Origin: an uncultured Collinsella sp.
GTDB taxonomy: Bacteria > Actinomycetota > Coriobacteriia > Coriobacteriales > Coriobacteriaceae
Reading direction: 5' to 3'
Length of the DNA stretch: 64,000 nucleotides
Assembly: GCA_905209455.1 (NCBI GenBank)
Contig: CAJLTA010000004.1
Location: 45,932 to 109,931 of the forward strand
The notes below the pieces were generated by a model. It was not told the origin of the DNA, made no database searches, and was given only the letters and a program-made list of their open reading frames with translations. The position numbers and the translations under genes were made by a program. This document shows, one piece after another, positions 17,141 to 27,400 of the stretch (its first letter is position 1; every line of letters starts with the position of its first letter).

Positions 17141-18241
17141 CTACCTGATGGCTGCCGTAACGGTGCCGCCGCCGAGGACGATGTCGCCGCGGTAGACTAC
17201 AACGGCTTGGCCGGGGGCGATGGCGCGCTGCGGGTCGTCAAAAGTTAGCAGCATTTGCCCGTCTTCGCCGCGCGCAAGGGTCGCTGCCTGGTCTTTCTGA
17301 CGATAGCGGTACTTGGCACCTACGCGAATGCCACCGGACGTGAGCTCTGCCTTCATGCGGTCGGCAGGGGCACTCCAGATCCAGTCGTTGGCCGTGAGCG
17401 CTGTGGCCGTTAGGTCCTCGGCCTCGCCCAGATGCACGGTGCTGCTGTCGGCGTCGACGCCCGTTACGTACACGGGATGCGCCATCGCGACGCCCAGGCC
17501 CTTGCGCTGACCGATGGTGTAGCGCAGCGCACCGTTGTGGCGCCCGACCACGCTGCCGTCGCGCCACACAATGTCGCCCGGTGCAGCGGGATGTCCGCAG
17601 CGGCGCTCGATATAGCCCGCGTAGTCACCGTCTGGAATAAAGCAGATGTCCTCGCTTTCGGCCTTCTTGGCGTTGGTAAAGCCCTGCTCGGCGGCAATGC
17701 GGCGCACGTCGCGCTCTTTGTCCAGCCCAGCCAGCGGAAAGATCGTGTGCGCCAGGCGTTCCTGCGTAAGCGAATACAAAAAGTAACTCTGGTCCTTTTT
17801 GGGGTCCTCGCCGCGGTACAGCTGCCAGGTTCCGTCGGACGCCTGGCTCGTTTTGGCGTAGTGGCCCGTGGCGATGTAGTCGCAGCCCATATCCAGCGCC
17901 GCATCCAGCAATGCGCCAAACTTAATGTGGCGGTTGCAGATGATGCATGGGTTGGGCGTCAGCCCCTCCTGATAGGCGGTCACGAAGCGCTCGATAACGT
18001 TGCGGTCGAAGGCCTGCTGCAGGTCGAGCACATGGTGGGGCATCCCCAGGCACTCGGCGACAGCCTTTGCATCGGCGATGTCGCGGTCGACCTTACTCAT
18101 GCCCGTGACGGGATCGGGCGCGGGGCAGGTGAGGCGCATGGTGGCGCCGACGCATTCGTAGCCCTGGCTTTTGAGCAGGTACGCGGTCACGCTAGAATCG
18201 ACGCCGCCGCTCATGGCGACGAGCACGCGCTTGTTGTGCAT
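17141..18241 (-). CDS. mnmA: tRNA-specific 2-thiouridylase MnmA
   Basis: A 366-residue enzyme that thiolates U34 of Lys, Glu and Gln tRNAs using ATP and a sulfur relay. The PP-loop SGGVDSS lies near the N-terminus. NPCIICN carries the first catalytic Cys and SEDICFIPDGDY the second, persulfide-forming Cys. TGHYAKT and KDQSYFLY are further family blocks. The length is normal. It lies downstream of cysK on the same strand but behind a terminator, so it probably has its own promoter. Closeness to a cysteine synthase gene fits a shared link to sulfur supply. Confidence 0.96.
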   Translation of the reverse strand: MHNKRVLVAMSGGVDSSVTAYLLKSQGYECVGATMRLTCPAPDPVTGMSKVDRDIADAKAVAECLGMPHHVLDLQQAFDRNVIERFVTAYQEGLTPNPCIICNRHIKFGALLDAALDMGCDYIATGHYAKTSQASDGTWQLYRGEDPKKDQSYFLYSLTQERLAHTIFPLAGLDKERDVRRIAAEQGFTNAKKAESEDICFIPDGDYAGYIERRCGHPAAPGDIVWRDGSVVGRHNGALRYTIGQRKGLGVAMAHPVYVTGVDADSSTVHLGEAEDLTATALTANDWIWSAPADRMKAELTSGGIRVGAKYRYRQKDQAATLARGEDGQMLLTFDDPQRAIAPGQAVVVYRGDIVLGGGTVTAAIR

Positions 18242-18270
18242 GGGGAGGTTCTCCTTGGTGGCATGTGGCC

Positions 18271-18309
18271 AAAAAAGAAAAGCGGCGCGGGAGGCTGGTT
18301 CCGCGCCGC
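18271..18309 (-). terminator. Minus-strand terminator after cysK
   Basis: On the minus strand GCGGCGCGG (18309-18301) pairs with its complement at 18290-18282 over nine bases around a 10-base loop, then a T-rich run (18281-18271). It separates cysK from mnmA. Confidence 0.85.
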
Positions 18310-18422
18310 AGACATTGTAGCAAGTTCGGACGTCTCGTGGGACACCCTAACGAGATGGGCTCAGGCAGCCAGAAGAGAGGATAGGCCGGCATGCCATGGG
18401 CCTATCGACAAGTGACGGGCCC

Positions 18423-19361
<939 letters not shown>

Positions 19362-19420
19362 GGTGAACCTCCAAAGTGTTCAAGTTGCTGGTTGCCGTGT
19401 GGTTTCACGGTGCGTGTAGC

Positions 19421-19490
19421 AGCTAAACCCATAAACCTTATAGGTTGTTCGTTTAGCTGTTGGGAAGCATACTAGACACTAAAGCCTAGT
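19421..19490. promoter_or_regulatory. Nested palindromes in the cysK / Rrf2 divergent promoter
   Basis: AGCTAAAC (19421-19428) and GTTTAGCT (19451-19458) are a perfect inverted repeat concentric with AACCT-TAT-AGGTT (19434-19446). ACTAG/CTAGT (19471-19475, 19486-19490) lies beside it. These fit operator sites for the adjacent Rrf2-family regulator. The region 19362-19614 contains no gene. Confidence 0.5.
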
Positions 19491-19614
19491 AATGCAATAG
19501 GAAATAGAAGATTATTACGAGCTGATTAACCATCTTGACCGGAACGGGTATTTTCAAAACCAATTTTTCGGCTAGAATTTCTACGGACTAAATGACCGAA
19601 AGGCAGCACTATAC

Positions 19615-20043
19615 ATGTTGGTTTCTACAAAGGGCAGATATGCCCTGCGCGTTATGGTCGATCTGGCCGAGCACCAGGCGGCCGGTCGCATCCCGCTCAA
19701 AGAGATCGCGGCGCGACAGGGGATTTCCGAGAAATATCTCGAGAACATCTTGGCTACGCTCGTGCGCGCCAACATGCTTTCGGGCATGCGCGGCAAGGGC
19801 GGCGGCTACGTGCTCACGCGCCCGCCCGAGCAGTACACGGTGGGCGAGATCCTGCGCCTGACCGAGGGCAGTCTGGCACCGGTTGCATGCCTGGATGGCG
19901 ACTGCAAGGGCTGCTCACGCTCGGATGAGTGCCCCACGCTCGACGTGTGGAAGAACCTGGACAAGCTCATCAACGACTACCTCGACGGTGTGACACTCGA
20001 TCAACTTGTCGCTCCCAACCATGGCTACGACTACGTCATCTAG
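19615..20043 (+). CDS. Rrf2/IscR/CymR-family transcriptional regulator
   Basis: A 142-residue winged-helix protein. The N-terminus MLVSTKGRYALRVMVDLAEH and the segment GISEKYLENILATLVRANML are the Rrf2 DNA-binding domain, and RGKGGGYVLTRPP is the wing. Four cysteines (C92, C97, C100, C106) lie in the usual IscR cluster region, so it may sense iron-sulfur or redox state. CymR, which controls cysteine genes, is the other close relative. Placement opposite cysK favours cysteine or sulfur regulation. ATG 19615 is used, with only a weak ribosome site. A terminator follows at 20106. Confidence 0.87.
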   Translation: MLVSTKGRYALRVMVDLAEHQAAGRIPLKEIAARQGISEKYLENILATLVRANMLSGMRGKGGGYVLTRPPEQYTVGEILRLTEGSLAPVACLDGDCKGCSRSDECPTLDVWKNLDKLINDYLDGVTLDQLVAPNHGYDYVI

Positions 20044-20105
20044 CCGCACCTGCCATTTGGGGACGGGGTGGAAATGGTCGATTTTCTTGCCCTCTGAGGC
20101 TTGGC

Positions 20106-20140
20106 GGCCGCCCATCGTTGCGATGGACGGCCTTCGTTTT
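20106..20140 (+). terminator. Terminator after the Rrf2 regulator
   Basis: Arms 20106-20117 and 20121-20132 pair over 12 bases with one mismatch and a 3-base loop, then TTCGTTTT. Confidence 0.8.
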
Positions 20141-20171
20141 GGCATGTTGTGGCGGTCCGTATCCGGTCGCA

Positions 20172-20537
20172 CTAGTTCCTGGCGATGCTGTCGAGAATGC
20201 TGCGCATAATGGATACCACGATGCTGCCCATAAAGGCCGATCCAAAGCTGACAATGGAGATACCCGCGCCCAGCAGATTGACCGACAGGTAGCTGGCCAG
20301 CTCGAGCATAAAGCTGTTGACTACGAGCTGAAAAATACCAAGCGTGATAATAGTGAGCGGCAGCGAGATGACCGTCAGGAACGGCTTGACGAGCGAGTCG
20401 ACGATGTTGAGGAACAGTCCCACGAAGGCAAAGCAGACCCAGGCGTCGGCCATGCCGAAGGGCTGAATGCCGGGGACGAGAAACGTTGCGATCGCGATGG
20501 CGATTGAGGTCAAAAGCCAGTTGAGCAAAAAGCGCAT
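20172..20537 (-). CDS. Small phage-holin-4 superfamily membrane protein
   Basis: A 121-residue protein with four hydrophobic segments. PF04020-type features are visible: MRFLLNWLLTSIAIAIATFLVPGI, then LFLNIVDSLVKPFLTVISLPLTIITLGIFQLVVN, a proline-punctuated repeat typical of the family. Such proteins are common outside phages and have no established function. A purine-rich site precedes the ATG on the minus strand. No other phage genes are nearby, so it should be treated as a chromosomal membrane protein. Confidence 0.82.
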   Translation of the reverse strand: MRFLLNWLLTSIAIAIATFLVPGIQPFGMADAWVCFAFVGLFLNIVDSLVKPFLTVISLPLTIITLGIFQLVVNSFMLELASYLSVNLLGAGISIVSFGSAFMGSIVVSIMRSILDSIARN

Positions 20538-20724
20538 GGTGGGAATCCTTTCTTGCGCATGGCGTGGTGAGGGGGCGTGAGGGGCACATACCTTTGCAAC
20601 TCGGATGGATGCGCGGGCTCGGCCCTGTTCGGCCGCCCATTGTCTCAGATATTCGTGGAGCTTGCGTGCGCATTCGGTTTCAAAACGGCGTTCGTCCTAG
20701 AAAATGTGCCGCTGGCAGAGAGTC

Positions 20725-20755
20725 TTGTCGCTTTAGTTTGGTGGTGTGCTAAACT
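20725..20755 (+). promoter_or_regulatory. Possible promoter for the YerC-like gene
   Basis: TTGTCG (20725-20730) and TAAACT (20750-20755) are spaced by 19 bases, about 105 bases before the start codon. AGTTT/AAACT symmetry overlaps the -10 region. The remaining sequence of 20538-20860 shows no gene. Confidence 0.3.
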
Positions 20756-20860
20756 GCTACGGGCAAAAGCCACAGGCGTTGCCCTATTGCATAGAACGGG
20801 CGAACGATGCCCGATGTCAGTATCAACTTCGATGCCTTTTGGCGGGTTTGGCGGTGATCG

Positions 20861-21160
20861 ATGAATATCGAGAACATGTTTGACAAGCCTGATGTCAAGC
20901 AGCTGGTCCACGCATTTAGCCTTTTGGACGACGAGAAAGATATCCAAGCGTTTTTGACCGATATCTGCACGCCGCGTGAGATTTGCGATCTATCGCAGCG
21001 TCTGCAGGTCGCGCGTTACCTGGACGAGGGTGAGCCCTATGTCGAGGTTCAGGCGCGTACCGGCGCTTCGTCCACCACGGTGAGCCGTGTATCCAAGGCG
21101 CTCAACGGCGAGTACGGTGGCTACCGCAAGATCCTCATTAAACTGGAGGATGGCGAGTAG
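20861..21160 (+). CDS. YerC/YecD family TrpR-related regulator
   Basis: A 99-residue all-helical protein of the TrpR/YerC-YecD family. LTDICTPREICDLSQRLQVARYL and ARTGASSTTVSRVSKALNGEYGGY match the family, the latter being the helix-turn-helix. The amino acid or signal sensed is unknown; YerC-type proteins are not proven tryptophan repressors. Start ATG 20861. It precedes addB but a hairpin with a T-run separates them, so autonomous expression is likely. Confidence 0.87.
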   Translation: MNIENMFDKPDVKQLVHAFSLLDDEKDIQAFLTDICTPREICDLSQRLQVARYLDEGEPYVEVQARTGASSTTVSRVSKALNGEYGGYRKILIKLEDGE

Positions 21161-21183
21161 GCCGCGCCAAAAACGAATTGTGC

Positions 21184-21211
21184 AAAACCGCTCCTCCGGG
21201 GGCGGTTTTTT
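21184..21211 (+). terminator. Terminator after the YerC-like gene
   Basis: AAAACCGC (21184-21191) pairs with GCGGTTTT (21202-21209), followed by more T. A GGGGACGGAGG segment just downstream (from 21219) with a doubled AAATCTGT looks like another copy of the GGGAC-type dispersed repeat. Confidence 0.8.
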
Positions 21212-21315
21212 GATCCCCTGGGGACGGAGGAAATCTGTTGGCGTGGGGCAAATCTGTCCGCTTGGGCGGGTAGGATGGATGCATTGATTATTGCGAACAG
21301 TTTGAGCGGAGGACC

Positions 21316-24300
21316 ATGCCTGTTCGAATCTATACCACCAATGCCGGCACGGATTTGAGTGATGCCGAGTCGGCATTGCTTGCCGACCTTATTGCCCGCC
21401 ATGGGCGTGCCGTGCTGCTGGCACCTACGTTTGCCGAGCTCGACCTGTGCCGTCATGATGCGGCGGAAGCCGGCGTTTCGCTGGGTATCGACTACAAGAC
21501 GCCTACATCGTGGCTTCGCTCGATTTGGGAGCTTTTGGGCGACGGGCGCGGTTTCGTCGACAACCTGCAGCGCCAGATGCTGTTTTCGGACATGGTCACG
21601 CGTCTCGACGATGCCGACCTGCAGCCGCTTTCGCGCAGCCAGGGCACGGTGCGCATGCTTGCGCGCATGGCCCGCGATGTGCTGCCGGGTGTGGCGGGGA
21701 CGACGGCCGAGCGATGCGGTGGCAACAATTGCCAGCCTGAGCCAAAAAGCGATGCCGAGGCTCGTGTGTTCGAGCTTTTGCGTGCCTACGCGGACGGCTT
21801 GGACCGTCGAGATATGGTCGAGCCCTGCGAGGCGGCCGACATTATGGCCGGCACCCTGGCCGATAGCCTGCCGGCGTGCACCCGCGCCGTATGCGTGCGC
21901 GGTATCACGTCGTTTACGCACGGTCTGCTCGAGCTGCTGTCTGCCGTGGCGAACAATGGGGGAGAGGTCGTCGTGCTGCTTGCTCGCGAGCAGGCGGCGA
22001 TGCGCGAGGAGCTTGCCGCGGCATTTGATGCCCGCGGTGTGCTGTTTGAGGTCGGGCCGCTGGGGGAGGACGCCGTCGCGTCTGAGGCCGCTTGCGGGAG
22101 CGCCACTCAGCCTGCCTTTATTGAGGTCGCCGGCCCCCATGCCCGTGCTCATGTCTATGCGGACGCCATCGATAAGTTGGTGAAAACGCACAAGGAGTCC
22201 AAGGCCGATAAAGCTGCTGCAACGCCCGCCGACCCTGTGCGCGTGCTCGTTGTTTCTGCCCGGGCACCCCAGCTGTTCGGTGAGCTCGCCTCTCGTCTGG
22301 CGGCTCGTCATATCGCCGCCGAGACGGCTGAGTTCACGGCGTTTTCCCAATCCATTGCGGGCAGGCAGTTTGCGGCGCTTGCCGGTCTGATCGAGCGCAT
22401 GAAGGCCGCCGATGAGGGTGCGGCGTCAAAGACCGAGTGGTGGCCCGCGCCGGAGCTTACCGACTGGATCTACAGTCCGCTTTCGGGCGCTGATGCCGTC
22501 AATGCCCGTACCTTCGATAAGAATATGCGTCTCTCGCGCAGCAAGACTACCGCGGGCGTTAAGAGCCTGCTGCAGAGTGTCCAAGGCCAGGTGAGGGGCG
22601 CGCGCAAGGCGGCGAGCGACGAGAACTGGTTTAAGAACGTGCCGTGTGTGGTCTCGGACGTGTTCCAGGCGCTGTGGCGTGACAAGCCCGTGACGGCGCT
22701 CAAGGCCATGCTTGCCGTTGCCGAGGCGTTGCCCGATCGCTCGCTGGGCAGCTTGGATGGCCAGGCCCGTCGCCAGGCGGAGGTGGCCCTGCTGCGCCAC
22801 GTCATCGACATCCTTATGAATGGTGCCCGCGCGCTCGACGTGTCGCAGGCTGCGACCGTGCCCGTGCTCGATGGCGTTCGCACCAAGGTGGACAAGCGTA
22901 GCACCGCCTACGATTACGAGACCTACGAGGTTGACCGTGCGCCACGTGCTCAGGTTCGTTTTGCTTCGCTTGCCGATGCGGCGGCTCTGCGCCCCGGCAG
23001 CTACGATGCCGTGCTGTTTGCCGATGTCGATCTGGACAGCTATCCGCTCTCACATGAGGAGGGTCCGCTGGCCACGCTGACGGCGAGCCTTGGTCGCGAG
23101 GGCGTGACGCTTGAGCCCGCGGCCTTGCTGCGCGTGCGCTTTGGCCACGCGATGCAGGCGGCACGCGGCCCGGTTGCGCTTGCGCGCGTGACGCACGATC
23201 GCCAGGCGCGCGAGTGCTATCCGGCTGCCGTGTGGACCGAGTTGCGGGCGCATGCCGAGGCCGCTGAAGCTGCTGAGGCCGCAGACGCCGACAAGGCAGC
23301 TGACGACGCTAAGGCCACTGACGACAAGGCTGCTGGCGCCGACAAGGCGAAGTGCGTGGGTGAGGGCGATATCGTAAGGGACTTCGATCCCGCGGCAGGC
23401 GAAGGTCTCAAGCGCGAGCGCGTGACCTGTGAAGCCCCACAGCATCTGAGTGCCGAGGCCGTGCCGTATTTGGTCCTGCGCCGTCGCGATGGCGAGGGCG
23501 AGGACGCGCCGCTCGTGCCGCGCCTGACGTCCGCCTCACAGATCGAGGCCTATTCCACCTGCCCGCTGTGCTGGTTCGTGTCGTATCGCGTCAAGCCCCA
23601 GTCCATCGATGCGGGCTTTGGCAACATGGAGAAGGGTAACTTCGTCCACGACGTGCTGGAACACCTGCATGCCCGTCTGCCCCAAGAGGGTATGGAGCGT
23701 GTGACGCCTGAGAACCTGCCGCGTGTACGGGGGCAGCTGCGCGAGGTCTTTGCCGAGACCTTGGCCGAGCATGCGGGCAAGCGCGGTACCGAGGGCCCGC
23801 TGGTGCCGCTCTCTCCAGTGGAGGAGCGTCAGGTGGCCGAGATCTTGCCGCAGTTGGAAGGCGTGCTCGCCTACGAGTCCGAGGCGCTCGCGCCCTTCGC
23901 GCCGCGCTATCTGGAGTTTGCGTTCAACGAGCTCCAGGTCGAGTATGCCGGTTGGCCGCTCGGTGGGCGCATCGACCGCGTGGACGTGGACGCCGAGAAT
24001 CGCGCCGTGGTGATCGACTACAAGCATCGTTCGGGTGTCGAGGAGTTTAAACTCGCCGACCCCACGGTGCGCGACGAGGAGTCGGGCGAGGCCCCCATCG
24101 ACGACCCGCGCTGGCTGCCGCCCCATACCCAGACACTCATCTACGCGCAGGCCATGCGTCGGGCGCTGGGCCTAGATACCCGGGCAGCGCTCTACTTTTC
24201 CACCAAGGGCGGCAAGCCCGCGCTGCGTGGCGCCGCAAGTGCCGAGCTGCTCGAGGAAGAGCGCGGCGACGGTCGCATCCCGGGCCTTAAGAAGGGCTTT

Positions 24301-24483
24301 CCGGGCGAGGGCGGCAGCATGGACTTCGATGCGCTGCTCGACCGCGTGGAGGCCGGCATCGCCGAGCGCCTGCGCGAGCTCGAGGCGGGCGACGTCGCCG
24401 CTGTCGATCCGACGTCGGCGCAGGCCGCGCATGCGCGCTGCTCGTATAACCACGAAGGAACGTTTGTAAGGAGGGACGTGTAG
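21316..24483 (+). CDS. addB: ATP-dependent nuclease AddB-like subunit
   Basis: A 1055-residue protein. The N-terminal two thirds is helicase-like but shows no clear Walker A. The C-terminal part carries a PD-(D/E)XK nuclease: LTSASQIEAYSTCPLCWFV, GNFVHDVLEHLH, GGRIDRVD and VVIDYKHRSG with catalytic Asp and Lys. Cys residues at CPLC and near the C-terminus (HARCSYNH) fit the AddB-type iron-sulfur cluster. With AddA it processes double-strand ends for recombination. An Ala/Asp/Lys-rich linker (EAAEAAEAADADKAADDAKA) sits in the middle. The stop is 3 bases before addA. An RexB-like identity is the alternative. Confidence 0.85.
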   Translation: MPVRIYTTNAGTDLSDAESALLADLIARHGRAVLLAPTFAELDLCRHDAAEAGVSLGIDYKTPTSWLRSIWELLGDGRGFVDNLQRQMLFSDMVTRLDDADLQPLSRSQGTVRMLARMARDVLPGVAGTTAERCGGNNCQPEPKSDAEARVFELLRAYADGLDRRDMVEPCEAADIMAGTLADSLPACTRAVCVRGITSFTHGLLELLSAVANNGGEVVVLLAREQAAMREELAAAFDARGVLFEVGPLGEDAVASEAACGSATQPAFIEVAGPHARAHVYADAIDKLVKTHKESKADKAAATPADPVRVLVVSARAPQLFGELASRLAARHIAAETAEFTAFSQSIAGRQFAALAGLIERMKAADEGAASKTEWWPAPELTDWIYSPLSGADAVNARTFDKNMRLSRSKTTAGVKSLLQSVQGQVRGARKAASDENWFKNVPCVVSDVFQALWRDKPVTALKAMLAVAEALPDRSLGSLDGQARRQAEVALLRHVIDILMNGARALDVSQAATVPVLDGVRTKVDKRSTAYDYETYEVDRAPRAQVRFASLADAAALRPGSYDAVLFADVDLDSYPLSHEEGPLATLTASLGREGVTLEPAALLRVRFGHAMQAARGPVALARVTHDRQARECYPAAVWTELRAHAEAAEAAEAADADKAADDAKATDDKAAGADKAKCVGEGDIVRDFDPAAGEGLKRERVTCEAPQHLSAEAVPYLVLRRRDGEGEDAPLVPRLTSASQIEAYSTCPLCWFVSYRVKPQSIDAGFGNMEKGNFVHDVLEHLHARLPQEGMERVTPENLPRVRGQLREVFAETLAEHAGKRGTEGPLVPLSPVEERQVAEILPQLEGVLAYESEALAPFAPRYLEFAFNELQVEYAGWPLGGRIDRVDVDAENRAVVIDYKHRSGVEEFKLADPTVRDEESGEAPIDDPRWLPPHTQTLIYAQAMRRALGLDTRAALYFSTKGGKPALRGAASAELLEEERGDGRIPGLKKGFPGEGGSMDFDALLDRVEAGIAERLRELEAGDVAAVDPTSAQAAHARCSYNHEGTFVRRDV

Positions 24484-24486
24484 ACC

Positions 24487-27400
24487 ATGGATCTTTCGAC
24501 CTTGATGCCGCAACAGCTGCAGATCGTCAAGACGCTCGACCGTCCGCTGTTTGTCTCGGCGGGCGCCGGTTCGGGCAAGACCTTTACCCTCACGCGTCGC
24601 ATCGTCTACGCGCTCTCGCCCGAATCCGGTCCGTTCGTCGAGCATCTGGACCAGGTGCTCGCCATCACCTTTACCAAGGATGCTGCGGCCGAGATTCGCG
24701 ACCGCGTGCGCCGTGCGCTTATCGACGAGGGGATGGACGAGGAGGCCCTGACGGTCGACGACGCGTGGATCTCGACCATCCACGGCATGTGCTCGCGTAT
24801 CCTGCGTGCGCACGCGCTGGAGCTGGGCATCGACCCCGAGTTCACGGTGCTCACCGATACCGATGAGCTTATGGACCAGGCTGTTGAGCATGTGTTGGGG
24901 CGCGCGACGGCACCCGATGCCGCGCCTGAGCTCGCCGCTTCGCTTAAGGCCCTCTACGCCTGGTATCCCATGGCGGGCGAGGGCGGGTCGTTTGGCGCCG
25001 GTACCACCATCAAAGGCCTGGTGCGCGACCTGCTGGAGCTCTCGAGCCAGCTTCCGGGCGGCATGGACGATGTGCGCGTTGCGCGTGGCCAGGCCGACAC
25101 CTCGGCGCTTGCCGATGCCTATCGTGCGGCGCTGGGCGCAAGCAAGGCCACGACCGAGAAAGCGCAGGTGGCACTCGACGCCATCGACGCGTTTGAGGCG
25201 AGCGGCAAAACCATGGAGGATGCGGCGCGACTCATGATGTCGTGCAGCATGCCTCGGGCGAGCAAGGCGTTTCCTAAGGAGCAGGTGGAGCTACTCAAGG
25301 CCGAGGCCGCCGATGCGTTTATCAATATCGTGCTTGCCTGCGGCGGCCCGGCGCTCGATGCGCTGGTGGGGCTTGCCCGTGCCGTAGAGGCGGAGTACCG
25401 TGCGCTTAAGGCCGACCAGTCCGCGCTCGATAACAATGACCTGCTGCGCATGGCGTACGAGGCGCTGCGCGACTACCCGGCTATTCGAGCTGCCTATGAG
25501 GGCCGCTTTAAGATGGTCATGATCGATGAGTTCCAGGATACCGACCAGATGCAGGTCGATTTGATCCGTTACCTGACGGGCGCGGGGGAGCGCGCGCTGT
25601 GCACCGTAGGCGATGCGCAGCAGTCGATCTACCGCTTCCGTGGCGCCGAGGTCGAGGTATTCCGTCGCCAGGAGCGCAAGGTGGGTTCGACGACGGCGTC
25701 CGAGACGGTCGCCACGTCCGATGCCCCCACCGGCGAGCTCGTCAAGCTTGTACGCAACTTCCGCAGTCACGACGAGGTGTTGCGCTACGTGGCACGCGTC
25801 TTTGACGGCGACACCGGTGGTTTGATGCAGGGATTCTTGGATCTTGAGCCGAGTGACAAACGCAAGGACAAGCTCAAGGCAAAGGCTTCGCGCCGCCAGG
25901 CGCTGTTCGTTGCCGGCGGCAGCACGCAGGAGCGAACGCAGGCGAAAGCTCGCGCGATTGCCGAGCGGTTCCAAGCGCTCGTCAAAGCGGGGCAGCCCCA
26001 GGGCGATATGGTGTTGCTGCTGGGTCGCATGACCAACGCCGATGTCTATGCGCAAGCTTTCCGTGACCAAGGGCTCGACTGTGTGATCGCAGGCGGCTCG
26101 GTCTTTGCCCAGGCAGCCGAGGTGCAGACGGTGCGTGCCCTGGTCTGCGCGCTCGCCAATCCGGCTGATACGGCCCAAGGCCTTATGCCGTTGCTGGCCT
26201 CGCCGATGTTTGCACTCGGCGCCCAGGAGTTCCTGGCGCTGGCGACCAAGCTCGACGAGCAGACGGGAGAGACGTCGCGCCGCAATATCGATGTGGGCAT
26301 CATGAGCGATTCCGATGTGCCGGGTTTGCAGAACCTGCCGCTCGTGACGCGTGCCCGCGAGGTGCTGCGCTACGCGCTTCGTCGCGTGGGACGCGACTCG
26401 TTCGCCGCCATCGCGCGCGACGTGGTCAACGCCTCCGGCTGGTTCGTGCGTCTGGCGCAGCGCGGCCCCGAGGGCAAGGCCATTGCCGCCAACGTGCTCA
26501 AGGCGCTCGACGCCGTGGCCGAGGCAGAGGCCGAGTTCGGCAACTCGCCGCGCTCCATTGCGCTCGCCTTCGACCGCTTCTTGGCGGGCAAGGAGGCCCC
26601 GGGCGCGCTCAACGAGGAGGGTGACGGCGCGGTACGCATCATGACCGTGCATGCGTCCAAGGGTCTGGAGTATCCGGTCGTAGCGGTTGCCGAGTGTTTT
26701 GGCGTGCGCAAATCGTCCGGTGCGGCACAAATGGGTCGCGTCGACGGTGGGGCGCAAGTCGTGGCGCTGCCGGCTCGTTTCGATGGCGTTAAGCTTGCCG
26801 ACGGGACCTTCGTGAAGGGCGATGACGTCAAAAAGCAGTTTGAACACGCGTTTAAGGGCAAAGGCACGTCGCTGTGGCTGCCGCCGGAGCTCATGGAGGA
26901 CGTTTGTGCGACGGGTTCTCCCGCCGAGGCATTTGCTCGCCTGCGCAACGACGACCTGCAGCTCTCGCTCGAGGAGCGGGCCCGCCTGCTCTATGTCGCC
27001 ATGACGCGAGCACGCGAGCTGGTCATTCTGGCGATGGATGCCGGTGTGAGCCGTGGCAAGGTGACGGCGCCGACCTTCGATGTCGAGACGGATCTGACCT
27101 ACGACGTGCTGCGCCGTATTTTGCCGACCGACGCTCTGGACACGCCGCAGCTCGATAGCGACCGCCTGGTGTTCGACAACTCCCAGCCGGGCGACTACGA
27201 GCTCATTTCGCTCACGGACTTTACCTTTGGCGAGCAGGCGTTTGAGGCAAACGCTTCGCTGGATGCCGAGGGCAGGCTTGTCCGCGGCGATGCGGAGCCG
27301 GAGGGTGCCGGTGCAGATGTCCGCGCCGCCGTTCCCGGTCCTGCCGACCCCGAGCCCGATGCGTTTGAGCTCGTGTATCCCCAGGCGGTGGGCGTGCGCA

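Noticed and set aside
20172..20537. Prophage evidence from a holin-like gene
   Set aside because: PF04020-type proteins are common chromosomal membrane proteins and no other phage genes are nearby.
23260..23345. Ala/Asp/Lys repeat inside addB as an insertion
   Set aside because: In frame and G/C-matched; best read as a variable linker.
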